A DNA stretch of 64,000 nt from contig JBBROM010000002.1 of the NCBI GenBank assembly GCA_038229415.1, positions 62,001 through 126,000 on the forward strand, in the 5' to 3' direction. Below are positions 25,325 to 35,055 of the stretch, piece after piece. The stretch is from JANXUR01 sp038229415 (GTDB lineage: Bacteria > Acidobacteriota > Terriglobia > Terriglobales > Acidobacteriaceae). The notes below the pieces were generated by a model, which saw only the letters and a program-made list of their open reading frames with translations, searched no databases and was not told the origin of the DNA. A program made the translations under genes and the position numbers. The stretch's first letter is position 1. Each line of letters starts with the position of its first letter.

Positions 25325-27109
25325 ATGCGCAATCTAAAAGCTGCTGTCTACGCGATTGCTCTAGTTTTGATCTTCCCAGTCTGTTTGCTTCATGCGTCCG
25401 AACCGTACGCGGTGACGGTGGAGCGGGGCATAGTCGCAACCATGCGGGATGGGACGGTGCTGCGTGCGGATATTTACAGGCCTAAGGCAGATGGAAAATT
25501 TCCAGTGCTGTTGCAAAGGACCCCGTATAACAAGAGTGGAGGCACGAATTTTGGGATCAGCGCAGCTGCGCGTGGTTATGTCGCGATTATTCAGGACGTG
25601 CGCGGTCGCTATACCTCCGATGGTGAGTGGTACACCTTTAAGAATGAGTCGAACGATGGCTACGACACCATAGAGTGGGCAGCTGCGCTGCCCTATTCGA
25701 ATGGCAAAGTAGGCATGTTCGGCGGGTCGTATGTAGGGGCCACACAAATGCTGGCGGCAATTACCCATCCCCCGCATTTGGCAGGCCTTTGCCCTGTCGT
25801 TACCGCGAGTAATTACCACGAAAACTGGACTTATCAAGGTGGTGCGTTCGAGCAGTGGTTTAACCAGTCGTGGACGGCAGGTTTGGCGCAGGATACACTC
25901 AATCGGCTCGTAGCCAAGAATACCAACGCGTTACTAACATCCTCAAAGCTGCCGCTAAATAACTTTCCGCTGTTTAACTTTTCTGAGAGCGCTGGCGTGC
26001 CCTATGCAACCGACACACTTGCCCCCTACTATCTCGATTGGTTGGCGCATCCCAGTTATGACGATTACTGGAAGCGCCTAGCCATCGAAGAGCATTACGG
26101 CGACATTATGGTTCCAGTGCTTACGGTTGCAGCTTGGTATGACATCTTTCAGGCAGGGTCACTCCAGAACTATATGGGGATCAAGGCGCACGGAGGGAGT
26201 GAGGCTGCGCGCAACGGACAACATCTGCTGGTAGTTATTGGAGGCCATGCCGGGGGTGGAGAGAAAGTCGGGGATGTGCATTTCGGCCCGGCAGCGGCCC
26301 AAACGCCATCGGAGGACGACTTCACGCTGGACTGGTACGACTTCCTTTTCAAGGGTGTCCAAAACGAATTTGCTGGCAAACCGGTAAAGCTCTTTGTTAT
26401 GGGCACTAACCTGTGGCGCGCAGAAGACGACTGGCCTCTGGCGCGGGCGCACGACACTAAGTATTACATGCACTCGAGTGGCGGTGCGAATTCACTTAAA
26501 GGCAACGGCAGCCTCTCTACCACCGCACCTAGAACCGAGACATTCGACCATTTTGTATACGATCCGGCAAATCCAGTGGCTACCATTGGCGGCCCACTGT
26601 GCTGTGACGCTTCGCACTTGGCACCCGGTCCGCGCGACCAGCAATCCGTCGAGGCGCGGGATGACGTTTTGGTCTACTCGACACCGGAGTTCACGGAAGA
26701 TACCGAAGTGACAGGGCCAGTGAGTCTGGAGTTGTTTGCCACATCCTCTGCCGTAGATACAGATTTCACAGCGAAGCTGGTGGATGTTGGCCCCGATGGG
26801 TTTGTGCAGAATTTGACGGAGGGCATTCTCCGGGCACGGTATCGTGATTCAAAAGAAAAGCCAGCTCTAATGAACCCGGGCCAGCTTTATAAGTTTACGA
26901 TTGATCTCTGGTCCACCAGCAACGTATTTCGCAAGGGGCATATCTTGCGACTTGAAGTAGCCAGCAGTAACTTTCCCCGCTTTGACCGCAACTTGAACAC
27001 TGGTGAAAGCGCAGCCACATCGCAGAGATATGTATCCGCCACGAATACGGTTTACCATGATGCTGAACATCCTTCAGCCCTTGTTCTGCCGATCGTGCGG
27101 AGTAAATAA
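25325..27109 (+). CDS. CocE/NonD-family alpha/beta-hydrolase (X-Pro dipeptidyl-peptidase-like)
   Basis: A 594-residue secreted protein with signal peptide (AVYAIALVLIFPVCLLHASE). The N-terminal hydrolase has RADIYRPKADGKFPVLLQRT, the nucleophile Ser in VGMFGGSYVGATQMLAA, and the likely His in VIGGHAGGGEKVGD. The C-terminal jelly-roll has DEVTG-like TEDTEVTGPVSLELF and DTDFTAKLVDVGPDGFVQNL. Family members hydrolyse esters or amides. In this locus a role in removing acyl substituents from glycans is possible, but a peptide or secondary-metabolite substrate cannot be excluded. Its leader carries the LacI-type operator and a strong hairpin, and UxaA follows after 59 bases. Confidence 0.85.
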   Translation: MRNLKAAVYAIALVLIFPVCLLHASEPYAVTVERGIVATMRDGTVLRADIYRPKADGKFPVLLQRTPYNKSGGTNFGISAAARGYVAIIQDVRGRYTSDGEWYTFKNESNDGYDTIEWAAALPYSNGKVGMFGGSYVGATQMLAAITHPPHLAGLCPVVTASNYHENWTYQGGAFEQWFNQSWTAGLAQDTLNRLVAKNTNALLTSSKLPLNNFPLFNFSESAGVPYATDTLAPYYLDWLAHPSYDDYWKRLAIEEHYGDIMVPVLTVAAWYDIFQAGSLQNYMGIKAHGGSEAARNGQHLLVVIGGHAGGGEKVGDVHFGPAAAQTPSEDDFTLDWYDFLFKGVQNEFAGKPVKLFVMGTNLWRAEDDWPLARAHDTKYYMHSSGGANSLKGNGSLSTTAPRTETFDHFVYDPANPVATIGGPLCCDASHLAPGPRDQQSVEARDDVLVYSTPEFTEDTEVTGPVSLELFATSSAVDTDFTAKLVDVGPDGFVQNLTEGILRARYRDSKEKPALMNPGQLYKFTIDLWSTSNVFRKGHILRLEVASSNFPRFDRNLNTGESAATSQRYVSATNTVYHDAEHPSALVLPIVRSK

Positions 27110-27168
27110 TCATGCGGAGTAAGTGAGATGCCGCGGGCTAGCCAATAGCCATTGCCTTAAGGGAGTGT

Positions 27169-28836
27169 ATGAGCACGCTTGAGCTGTATCGCCAGAAGGC
27201 GTTAAAAATAGGGCCAGAAGATAACGTGGCGGTAGCTCTGACAGATCTTAGAGCCAAAGACACGGTGGTAATAAATGGTTGTACGTATCAGATCAGCTCG
27301 GAAGTCAGGGCAAAACATAAGTTTACACTTTGTGATCTTCAGGTAGGCGATCCGGTATGGATGTATGGCGTAATAGTGGGAGAAGCCACTCTATTTATCC
27401 CTGAAGGTGCTGCGATCAGCATGGTTAATACACGCCATCGTAGTGCAGCTTTTATTTATAAGGCAGATCCCCTTGTCTGGCAGCCTCCCGATGTGACGCA
27501 TTGGCGCGGTCGTATGTTTCAAGGCTTCCATCGCTCGGATGGTCAGGTCGGTACACGTAACTATTGGCTGGTGATTCCACTGGTTTTTTGCGAAAACAGA
27601 AATATCAGAGTTTTGCAGGAGGCGTTTGAAAGAGAGCTGGTAGTTTCGCCGCCAGACCCGTACCGAGCCCAAGTGGCGGAGTTAGTGAGGCTCTATCAGG
27701 GCGGGAAAATAGCAGATATCAAGGGCGCAGCGATGGCGGACCACGCTTCCTCGCCCGAGCCTGCTCGGGTGTTTAGCAATGTGGACGGGGTGAAATTTCT
27801 GACCCACACTTTGGGTTGTGGTGGTACACGCGACGATGCGGCTACTTTGTGCGGTCTACTGGCGGGGTATATCCATCATCCAAACGTGGCGGGAGCCACG
27901 GTATTGAGCCTGGGCTGCCAGAACGCAGAAGTGTCACTACTACAGGCAGAACTTCTCAAACGGAATCCGCGATTCTACAAACCCTTACTTGTGTTCGACC
28001 AACAAGACCGGCAACTGGAATCAGTGATGCTGCGGGAAGCGATTCAAGAGACATTTGTGGGCTTGGTGAAGGCAAATGAGCTGACACGTGCGCCTGCGCC
28101 TTTATCAGCACTTACGATTGGGCTGAAGTGTGGTGGTTCCGACGGATTCTCGGGTATCACGGCCAACCCCGCGATCGGGCATGTATCGGATTTAATCGCG
28201 GCGCTCGGAGGCAAGAGTATATTGTCTGAGTTTCCTGAATTATGTGGAGTGGAGCAGAGCCTAATTGATCGTTGCGTGGATGCGGAGTCGGCTCACCGCT
28301 TTATTTCGCTCATGGAAACGTACGCCGCAAGAGCGCAGGCGGCTGGTTCGGGCTTCGACATGAATCCGTCACCCGGCAACATAAAGGATGGATTGATTAC
28401 GGATGCGATGAAGTCCGCCGGTGCCGCAAGAAAGGGCGGCACATCGCCAGTGACGGATGTGCTCGACTATCCTGAATACGCGGTTAAGGCAGGATTGAAT
28501 TTGTTGTGCACACCGGGTAATGATGTGGAAGCAGTTACTGCCCAAGTAGCGGCCGGGGCAAGCATCGTGCTATTTACAACCGGCTTGGGAACGCCTACTG
28601 GAAATCCCATAGCGCCAGTGGTCAAGCTTGCGACTAACTCGGAGTTGGCGCGACGGATGAGTGACATTATTGACGTGGATACTGGCAGTATTATTTCCAG
28701 CGACACCACGATTGATGCCATTGGCGGTCAAATTATGGAATATGTGATTGATATCGCGAACGGAACTCGACGCACCAAGGCGGAGATCAAAGGTCAGGAA
28801 GACTTTATCCCGTGGAAGCGTGGCGTTTCACTGTAA
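27169..28836 (+). CDS. UxaA-family sugar-acid dehydratase (altronate dehydratase-like)
   Basis: A 555-residue protein with ATG 27169 behind AAGGGAG. Residues 1-95 form the small SAF domain; the rest is the UxaA/GarD catalytic part with GFHRSDGQVGTRNYWLVIP, THTLGCGGTRDDAATLCGL, TIGLKCGGSDGFSGITANP and SEFPELCGVEQ, whose conserved Cys residues are thought to bind iron. The family dehydrates altronate (from galacturonate) or galactarate to a 2-keto-3-deoxy acid. In Campylobacter jejuni, UxaA-like genes belong to a fucose locus, so action on L-fuconate is also conceivable here, because the fucose cluster at 34-41 kb lacks an obvious fuconate dehydratase. Confidence 0.88.
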   Translation: MSTLELYRQKALKIGPEDNVAVALTDLRAKDTVVINGCTYQISSEVRAKHKFTLCDLQVGDPVWMYGVIVGEATLFIPEGAAISMVNTRHRSAAFIYKADPLVWQPPDVTHWRGRMFQGFHRSDGQVGTRNYWLVIPLVFCENRNIRVLQEAFERELVVSPPDPYRAQVAELVRLYQGGKIADIKGAAMADHASSPEPARVFSNVDGVKFLTHTLGCGGTRDDAATLCGLLAGYIHHPNVAGATVLSLGCQNAEVSLLQAELLKRNPRFYKPLLVFDQQDRQLESVMLREAIQETFVGLVKANELTRAPAPLSALTIGLKCGGSDGFSGITANPAIGHVSDLIAALGGKSILSEFPELCGVEQSLIDRCVDAESAHRFISLMETYAARAQAAGSGFDMNPSPGNIKDGLITDAMKSAGAARKGGTSPVTDVLDYPEYAVKAGLNLLCTPGNDVEAVTAQVAAGASIVLFTTGLGTPTGNPIAPVVKLATNSELARRMSDIIDVDTGSIISSDTTIDAIGGQIMEYVIDIANGTRRTKAEIKGQEDFIPWKRGVSL

Positions 28837-28942
28837 AGGCGAAAGGCCCGTAGGTACGAGACCCGATGATAGTAAGATGTGCAGAAAGTTACTAGTGATG
28901 GGATTGAGATTTATGCGGAAACGTGAGGGAGCGACTTTGAGA

Positions 28943-30370
28943 ATGGTGAAACGAGTAGGCAAATTGATGTTAGTAGCTGCATTTTGCGCTGGTCTATCAA
29001 TTGGAGCATTGGCCGCTGCGCCAGCCGCAGGAATGCAAGCCAAACGTATGCACACTACTGCGCTCAAGCCTGCGGCATTGTCATCTCCGCCAATGGGCTG
29101 GAACAGTTGGGATGGCTATGGAACCACAGTGAAGGAAGCCGATGCCAAGGCTAACGCGCTGTGGATCGCAAAGCATTTGAAGCCGTTTGGCTGGCAGTAT
29201 GTGGTGGTAGACATGGAATGGTACGTCAACAACCCGATTGCGGAGGGTAACTCCAAGGCTTTTCAGTACAGTCTCGACAGTTCGGGGCGGTACACGCCAT
29301 CTGTGAACCGTTTTCCCTCGGCTGCAAAGGGAGCCGGGTTCAAGCCGCTGGCGGAGTATGTTCATTCGCTGGGACTGAAGTTTGGTATCCACATCTTACG
29401 TGGTATTCCCAAGCAGGCCGTTGCCGCAAGAGCGCAGATCGCTGGCTCAAGCTATCACGCCGATGAGGCAGCCGATACATCCGATGTTTGTCCGTGGAAC
29501 TACGACAACTTTGGGACCAATGCGTCCAAGCCTGCGGCACAGGCCTACTACGATTCCATTGCCAAGCTCTATGCGGGCTGGGGCGTGGATCTGATTAAGG
29601 TGGATTGCATCGCTAGCCATCCTTACAAAGTAGACGACATACGTATGATCAGCGCCGCGTTGAAGAAGACGGGCCGCCCGATCGTACTGAGCCTGTCGCC
29701 CGGCCCAGCGCCCGTGGAAAAACTGGATGAACTTCGCCAATACGGACAGATGTGGCGCATCTCGGACGACATTTGGGATATTTGGCACAGTGATGTTCAG
29801 TACCCGCAAGGCTTGGGCGATCAGTTTAAGAATGTTGCCGCCTGGGGGAACATGGGGCAGGCGGGTGCCTGGCCCGATGCGGACATGCTGCCCCTGGGCT
29901 ATCTTGGGCCGGCACCGGGCTGGGGCGCGCCGCGTTACACACGGCTCACGCACGACGAGCAGCGCACACTGATCAACCTGTGGTGCATCTTTCGCTCGCC
30001 GCTCATGGTGGGGGGCGATCTGCCACGCGCCGATGCGTGGACGACTTCACTGCTGACCAACCCGGAGGTGCTGGCAGTGGATCAACATTCCACGGCGAGC
30101 CACCTTGCCATTAGTACCGACAAGGCAGTGGTTTGGACCGCCCAATCCGTGGTTCCACACACGGACTATGTTGCAGTGTTCAACACGGCGAGCACCACCC
30201 AAACCCTGCAATATGCGTGGAAAGAACTGGGGTTGCCCGGCGCAAAATATAGCGTGCGTGATCTGTGGCAGCACAAAAACCTGGGGAGCGCGGACTCGCT
30301 CAAGGTGGAGCTGGCTCCTCACGCATCCCTTCTCGTCAAGGTAGTACCGGCGGGGGCAAAGGCCCAGTAG
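28943..30370 (+). CDS. GH27 alpha-galactosidase, second paralogue, secreted
   Basis: The chosen ATG 28943 starts a signal peptide (MVKRVGKLMLVAAFCAGLSI), giving 475 residues; in-frame ATGs at 28898 and 28913 are possible. The motifs mirror the copy at 22574: PPMGWNSWDGYG, VVVDMEWYVNN, nucleophile Asp in DLIKVDCIASHPYK, then RISDDIWDIWH and FRSPLMVGGDLPRADAW. The Asp after the nucleophile (VDD in copy 1) is Cys here. It may act on a different linkage such as beta-L-arabinopyranose, as some GH27 enzymes do. A strong terminator follows. Confidence 0.9.
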   Translation: MVKRVGKLMLVAAFCAGLSIGALAAAPAAGMQAKRMHTTALKPAALSSPPMGWNSWDGYGTTVKEADAKANALWIAKHLKPFGWQYVVVDMEWYVNNPIAEGNSKAFQYSLDSSGRYTPSVNRFPSAAKGAGFKPLAEYVHSLGLKFGIHILRGIPKQAVAARAQIAGSSYHADEAADTSDVCPWNYDNFGTNASKPAAQAYYDSIAKLYAGWGVDLIKVDCIASHPYKVDDIRMISAALKKTGRPIVLSLSPGPAPVEKLDELRQYGQMWRISDDIWDIWHSDVQYPQGLGDQFKNVAAWGNMGQAGAWPDADMLPLGYLGPAPGWGAPRYTRLTHDEQRTLINLWCIFRSPLMVGGDLPRADAWTTSLLTNPEVLAVDQHSTASHLAISTDKAVVWTAQSVVPHTDYVAVFNTASTTQTLQYAWKELGLPGAKYSVRDLWQHKNLGSADSLKVELAPHASLLVKVVPAGAKAQ

Positions 30371-30380
30371 TTGGCCTGTG

Positions 30381-30412
30381 GAAGCGGGTTCTGCGCGAGC
30401 GGAACCCGCTTC
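30381..30412 (+). terminator. Rho-independent terminator of the GH27/UxaA operon
   Basis: GAAGCGGGTTC (30381-30391) and GAACCCGCTTC (30402-30412) form a perfect 11-bp stem with a 10-base loop, followed by TTCTT, 11 bases after the stop of the second GH27 gene. Confidence 0.85.
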
Positions 30413-30484
30413 TTCTTGCAATGTTCTGCCTTGTCCCGCAAAACCCGCGTGATTCCCGGTGCCCAGTTCACGTAGACTTTTTCC

Positions 30485-31510
30485 ATGGCAATCACACTGA
30501 AGGATATCGCGCGCGACTTAAACGTCTCAGTCGTAACGGTATCGAAGGTTCTGCGTAATCACTCAGACATCAGCGCGGAAACTCGTAAGCGTGTTCTGCA
30601 GCGGATGAAGGAGTTGAACTACCATCCCAATCCGGCGGCGCGTGCGCTCGTCACCGGGCGTACCCACCTGATTGGCTTGATCGTCCCCGATCTGGTGCAT
30701 CCATTTTTTGCGCAAGTGGCCAAGGGTATTTCCACCAAGCTTCGCAGCGAAGAATACAGCCTGATGATCTCTTCTTCCGAAGATGATCCGAATTTGGAGA
30801 AGCGCGAGATTGAGCAGATGCTGGCCCGGCGAGTGGATGCGTTGATCCTGGCGTCCACGCAGTCGGATGCTGAAAGTTTGTCGCGAATTGAGCAACAAAA
30901 AACGCCTTACGTTTTGTTCGATCGTAAGTTAGGAGAAGCCCCAACGAATTTTGTGGGAATAGATGATTTCGCGGCAGGCAGTGCGGCCACCCAGCATTTA
31001 GTTGATGTGGGATGCCGCAGGATCGCCCACATCGTGGGATCTGAGGTTAGTACGGCTCTCAGTCGCCTTCAGGGATATGCAAAAACTTTGTCGGAGCACG
31101 GTCTCGGCCTGCCAGCCGAGTACATCGTAAAGCAGGGTCACGGCGATGATTCCGGCGACGCGACCGGTTACAACGGCATGAAGGCTTTGCTTCGCCTGAA
31201 CCCAAGGCCCGATGGCGTCTTCTGCTGCAATGATCCGATTGCGATGGGTGCGATGCGTGCGATTCTTGAAGCGGGGCTAGACATCCCCAATGACGTCGCC
31301 ATCGTAGGATGCGGCAACGTGAACTACGCCGACCTGCTTCGCGTGCCCCTGACGAGTATTGATCAAGACAGCAACCAGTTGGGCATGACCGCCGCCAAAT
31401 TAGCTCTGAGTTTGATCAAGCGCAAGACGGAAGCACCGCCACGCAGCATTATTCTTCCCAGCCAGTTGATCATCCGTGCCTCTTCGCTGCGGAGCGTGGT
31501 CAAAAACTAA
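30485..31510 (+). CDS. LacI-family transcriptional regulator
   Basis: A 341-residue repressor. The N-terminal HTH is ITLKDIARDLNVSVVTVSKV with hinge NYHPNPAARALVTGRTHLIG, followed by a periplasmic-binding-protein-like effector domain (LIVPDLVHPFFAQVAKGIST, GVFCCNDPIAMGAMRAILEA, PLTSIDQDSNQLGMTAAKLA). It should bind a palindrome with central CG; two identical GTAAACGTTTAC sites precede the GH27/esterase and CocE/UxaA units upstream, making those its likely targets. The inducer may be a galactoside, galacturonate or a derivative. It ends 25 bases before the convergent GH95 gene. Confidence 0.92.
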   Translation: MAITLKDIARDLNVSVVTVSKVLRNHSDISAETRKRVLQRMKELNYHPNPAARALVTGRTHLIGLIVPDLVHPFFAQVAKGISTKLRSEEYSLMISSSEDDPNLEKREIEQMLARRVDALILASTQSDAESLSRIEQQKTPYVLFDRKLGEAPTNFVGIDDFAAGSAATQHLVDVGCRRIAHIVGSEVSTALSRLQGYAKTLSEHGLGLPAEYIVKQGHGDDSGDATGYNGMKALLRLNPRPDGVFCCNDPIAMGAMRAILEAGLDIPNDVAIVGCGNVNYADLLRVPLTSIDQDSNQLGMTAAKLALSLIKRKTEAPPRSIILPSQLIIRASSLRSVVKN

Positions 31511-31535
31511 TGGCTGGCTTCGAATCGCGCTCCGC

Positions 31536-34067
31536 TTATGCTGGCGAGAACTCAATGCGATAGCGGTCCCCCTGGTTCGGCTTGAGTTGCAGGAGTTCAG
31601 ACGTGCCATGAATGTGGTCGGGAAGATTGCTCGTTCCCGACTGCTGGGCCACATTGTGAATCTGTTGCCCATTGGGTGGCCTTACGCGGAGTTCCCCACT
31701 GCGTAACACCAGCACTTCCGCCCACAATGCTTTGCCGTTTTCCCACGCCATATCCACTTCGAATCCGCCACGGGCGCGCAGTCCGCGCACCGATCCGGTG
31801 GGCCACGCGGCGGGGAGTGCGGGCAGAAGAGCGACCTCGCCATCATGACTCTGCATCAGCATCTCAGCGATAGCTGCGGTGGTGCCGAAGTTTCCGTCTA
31901 TCTGAAAGATGCTGCCTTTGGGGAAGGGATGAGTGTCAAACAGATTCATCCCTGAGCTATGTTCGATCAGTAGCTTGAGCGACTCCCAAGCCTTGTCGCC
32001 ATCACGTAGACGCGCCCACAATCCAATGGCCCAGGAGCGGCTCCAACCCGTCCCTGCGCCTCCGTGGGCGATGCGTAATTCCAACGACTTGCGAGCCGCG
32101 CCGAAGATCTCTGGCATGCTGCGGCTGGTAATCTGCCATCCGGGGTATACGCCGTATAGATGCGACATGTGGCGCTGTTCCGGCTCACTTTCCTTGAAGT
32201 CAACCGACCACTCCTGTAACTGTCCAAAGCTGCCAATCTGATAGTGCGGCAGGCGCTTGCGAATATCAGCAAGTTGTTCGGCAAATCCATGGTCCAGGCC
32301 AAGCACGGCGCTGGCCTGCTCACAGTTTTGAAAGAGCTCCCAGATCAACGCCAAGTCAAGCGCACAGCCCGCGCTGGTGAACGCCTGCTTGCCGTCCGGC
32401 GCATAAAAGCTGTTTTCCGTTGAGAATGACGGACACGTGGTCAACCCGCCATGCCCATCGTCTACGATCCAGTCGAGCAGGAACTCCGCCGAGCCCTTCA
32501 TGATCGGGTAGGCTGTCTCCCGCAGAAACGCCTCGTCGCCGGTAAAGCGGAAGTGCTCCCATAAGTGTTGACAGAGCCAAGGGCCGCTCATGCAGAAGTT
32601 CGCCCAGGTGGGGCTGGCGAATTCCGTTCCCATGCCGACTGGGCCGGATTGCCGCCATAAATCTACATTGTGATGCGAGACCCAACCCCGCACGCCATAA
32701 TTTGTGGCGGCGGTTTTGCGGCCGTTTTCGCTGAGCCCTTTCAACATGTCGAAGAGTGGTTGGTGAAGTTCAGAGAGGTTGCAGGTTTCCACCGGCCAGT
32801 AGTTCATCTGCACGTTGATGTTTGCGGTCCAGTTGGAACTCCACGGGGGACGCAGATCCGCGCTCCACAGACCTTGCAGGTTGGAAGGCTGGGTGCCGGG
32901 GCGGGAACTGCCGATAAGCAGATAGCGCCCAAGGTTAAAGTAAAGCGCGAGCAGACCTGGATCAGGGTTGGCTGCAAATTGCGCTACACGTTGATCGGTG
33001 GGCCGTGAGTCTTCTTTTCCCGCTGTCAAATCAAGCGTGACCCGGCGAAACAGTTTGCGGTGATCTTCGGTATGGGCACGCAGAAGGCTGGCATAACTGT
33101 GCGAGGCAGCGAGCGAAACAGGTTTAGTGGCCGCAGCCAGTACTTCGGCGAGTGGAGTATCGGGAGCGAACTGATAACCGCGGTATCCTGTCGCAGCTCC
33201 TACCAGCAGAATGGCCGAGGTCGCGCCCTGAATGCGGAGGCCGCCATCGGGTAGCGACATCACTGATCCGCCGGTGGTAGTTGCCTTCAACGCCGCTGCA
33301 AAGTACATACCTTTGCCGGGTGCCTCATCGTATTGAATCGCGTTGGGCACAGGGCCCAAGTAGTGGGGAGCTGACTGGTTCGGTGCTTTGCCAGTCATCC
33401 GGATTTCGCCCGTGCCCGTGGACTCAGACTTCGCCTGCAACTGGCTGTTGAGGTGAACCTCGCAGAACAAGCCCAAGGGTTGCGAGCCGGTGAGCCGCAC
33501 CACGATGACCTGATGAGGCGCGGAGACGAACACTTCGCGGGTGTAGCGCCGCCGCCCGACGCTAAAGCTCACAGTTGCCACGGCGGAATCCAGATCGAGG
33601 TCGCGGCGGTAGTCGGTGGCCTCGCCAGGCTGATCGAAGTTCAGCACAAGGTCGCCCAGCGGCTCGAACGCCTGGTTGTAAGGGCCTTGCATCTTGCGGC
33701 ATTCGGCATCGGCGCCGTGATAGTCCTGCTGCTCCAGAATCAGCTTGCGCACTTTCGGCAGGTGTTCCCGGGCGCTGGGATTGTTCCAGTCGCGGGGCGA
33801 ACCGGACCACAAGGTATCTTCGTTAAGCGCGATGCGGTCGGAGGCGGTGCCGCCAAATATCATTGCGCCCAGGCGGCCATTGCCGACGGGCAAGGCATCG
33901 GCCCACTGACTGGCGGGCTCCTTGAACCAGAGCGTCACATTCTTGGCCGCAGGGCTTGGGGTGGTGACGACGGCTGCGAACATCCGGTGTTTGAACAGTG
34001 GGACGCTGGCCATAGCCGCACTCAGCGTCGCAAGAAATCCGCGCCGGGTGCTGTCAGGGGTTAACAT
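31536..34067 (-). CDS. GH95 alpha-L-fucosidase (or alpha-L-galactosidase), exported
   Basis: An 843-residue protein with a Tat-like signal (STRRGFLATLSAAMASVPLF). The N-terminal GH95 beta-sandwich begins WFKEPASQWADALPVGNGRL, with GAMIFGGTASDRIALNEDTL next. The (alpha/alpha)6 barrel carries LQGLWSADLRPPWSSNWTAN, INVQMNYWPVETCNL, NVDLWRQSGPVGMG and the late segment FQIDGNFGTTAAIAEMLMQS. The family inverts terminal alpha-1,2-fucosyl or alpha-L-galactosyl linkages on plant glycans such as xyloglucan. It is transcribed away from the fucose catabolic genes with a shared 181-base region that includes a palindrome, and so probably supplies the fucose for that pathway. Confidence 0.92.
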   Translation of the reverse strand: MLTPDSTRRGFLATLSAAMASVPLFKHRMFAAVVTTPSPAAKNVTLWFKEPASQWADALPVGNGRLGAMIFGGTASDRIALNEDTLWSGSPRDWNNPSAREHLPKVRKLILEQQDYHGADAECRKMQGPYNQAFEPLGDLVLNFDQPGEATDYRRDLDLDSAVATVSFSVGRRRYTREVFVSAPHQVIVVRLTGSQPLGLFCEVHLNSQLQAKSESTGTGEIRMTGKAPNQSAPHYLGPVPNAIQYDEAPGKGMYFAAALKATTTGGSVMSLPDGGLRIQGATSAILLVGAATGYRGYQFAPDTPLAEVLAAATKPVSLAASHSYASLLRAHTEDHRKLFRRVTLDLTAGKEDSRPTDQRVAQFAANPDPGLLALYFNLGRYLLIGSSRPGTQPSNLQGLWSADLRPPWSSNWTANINVQMNYWPVETCNLSELHQPLFDMLKGLSENGRKTAATNYGVRGWVSHHNVDLWRQSGPVGMGTEFASPTWANFCMSGPWLCQHLWEHFRFTGDEAFLRETAYPIMKGSAEFLLDWIVDDGHGGLTTCPSFSTENSFYAPDGKQAFTSAGCALDLALIWELFQNCEQASAVLGLDHGFAEQLADIRKRLPHYQIGSFGQLQEWSVDFKESEPEQRHMSHLYGVYPGWQITSRSMPEIFGAARKSLELRIAHGGAGTGWSRSWAIGLWARLRDGDKAWESLKLLIEHSSGMNLFDTHPFPKGSIFQIDGNFGTTAAIAEMLMQSHDGEVALLPALPAAWPTGSVRGLRARGGFEVDMAWENGKALWAEVLVLRSGELRVRPPNGQQIHNVAQQSGTSNLPDHIHGTSELLQLKPNQGDRYRIEFSPA

Positions 34068-34185
34068 GGGCGTGACCTTTCGTGGTACGAGCGAAGCTTG
34101 TGGTCGAGTGGGGCTTTTGCATAATTTCAGCCCCGGCAGGATTCTTGGCTTCGCGGACTACGACCGCGATTTTAGCAGTAGTATA

Positions 34186-34201
34186 ACGATAACTGTATCG
34201 T
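34186..34201. promoter_or_regulatory. Candidate operator between GH95 and the fucose operon
   Basis: ACGATA-ACTG-TATCGT is a perfect inverted repeat with a 4-base spacer in an AT-rich stretch, 48 bases before the first gene of the fucose operon and 119 bases before GH95. The size suits a GntR-type dimer site. No such regulator is encoded in the window. Confidence 0.5.
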
Positions 34202-34248
34202 ATAAAGTAATATTTCACGGATTTTAGAGGGCTGCGATTTCGCTTTTT

Positions 34249-35025
34249 ATGAGCGCATCATTGTTTGCATTGCAGGGCAAAACGGCCGTGGTCGTGGGTG
34301 GGACTACGGGGATCGGGCGGGCGCTTGCGTTAGGACTAGCCGAACACGGCGCGGACGTGGTCGCGTCAGCCCGGCGCGTGGCGCAGGTGGAGGAGACCGC
34401 TGCGGCGATCGAGGCCTTGGGTCGAAAGACATTGCGAATCACCTCGGATGTCAGCAAACGCGAGTCGCTGGTCGCTTTGCGGGATGCGGTGTTGCGGGAG
34501 TTTGGCAAAGTAGACATTCTGGTGAACTGCGCGGGCATTACGCGCAAGGGTCCCACGGTGAGTTTTCCAGAAGATGCGTGGAGCAGCATTCTGGAAACAA
34601 ATCTCACTGGAACTTTGCGGGCCTGCCAGGTTTTTGGCGAGACCATGCTGAGTCAGGGGTCGGGTCGGGTCATCAACATCGCTTCACTCGCGACCCATGT
34701 GGGTCTGTTTGAAGTGGCCGCCTATTCTGCCAGCAAGGCAGCGGTCGGCGCATTGACCAAGACGCTTGCTGTGGAGTGGTCAAGCCGGGGCGTTCTGGTG
34801 AATGCGATTCTGCCCGGCGTGTTTCGCACCGATTTGAACTCCGAGTTGCTGGATCACACCGAGCGGGGACGCGAGTTCCTGACTCGGACGCCGATGAAGC
34901 GTTTTGGCAAGGTGGAAGAGCTCGTGGGAGCCGCCGTGTATTTGGCGTCTGATGCCTCGTCTTTTGTAACGGGAACGATGCTGGTGGTGGATGGTGGCTT
35001 TCTGGCGAGTGGAGTGAATCAATAA
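34249..35025 (+). CDS. SDR dehydrogenase of the fucose operon
   Basis: A 258-residue classical SDR: AVVVGGTTGIGRALALGLAE is the NAD(P) site and NCAGITRKGP follows. The active site is AAYSASKAAVGALTKTLAVE, with a preceding Ser in NIASLATHVG. The C-terminus is FVTGTMLVVDGGFLASGVNQ. It resembles gluconate 5-dehydrogenase/KduD-type enzymes. As first gene of the operon it could oxidise 2-keto-3-deoxy-L-fuconate or fucose itself (as FucX does in Campylobacter). The sequence does not separate these roles. Confidence 0.87.
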   Translation: MSASLFALQGKTAVVVGGTTGIGRALALGLAEHGADVVASARRVAQVEETAAAIEALGRKTLRITSDVSKRESLVALRDAVLREFGKVDILVNCAGITRKGPTVSFPEDAWSSILETNLTGTLRACQVFGETMLSQGSGRVINIASLATHVGLFEVAAYSASKAAVGALTKTLAVEWSSRGVLVNAILPGVFRTDLNSELLDHTERGREFLTRTPMKRFGKVEELVGAAVYLASDASSFVTGTMLVVDGGFLASGVNQ

Positions 35026-35055
35026 GCGCAGCAGCCAAGTACCGTTGCGCTGTAG

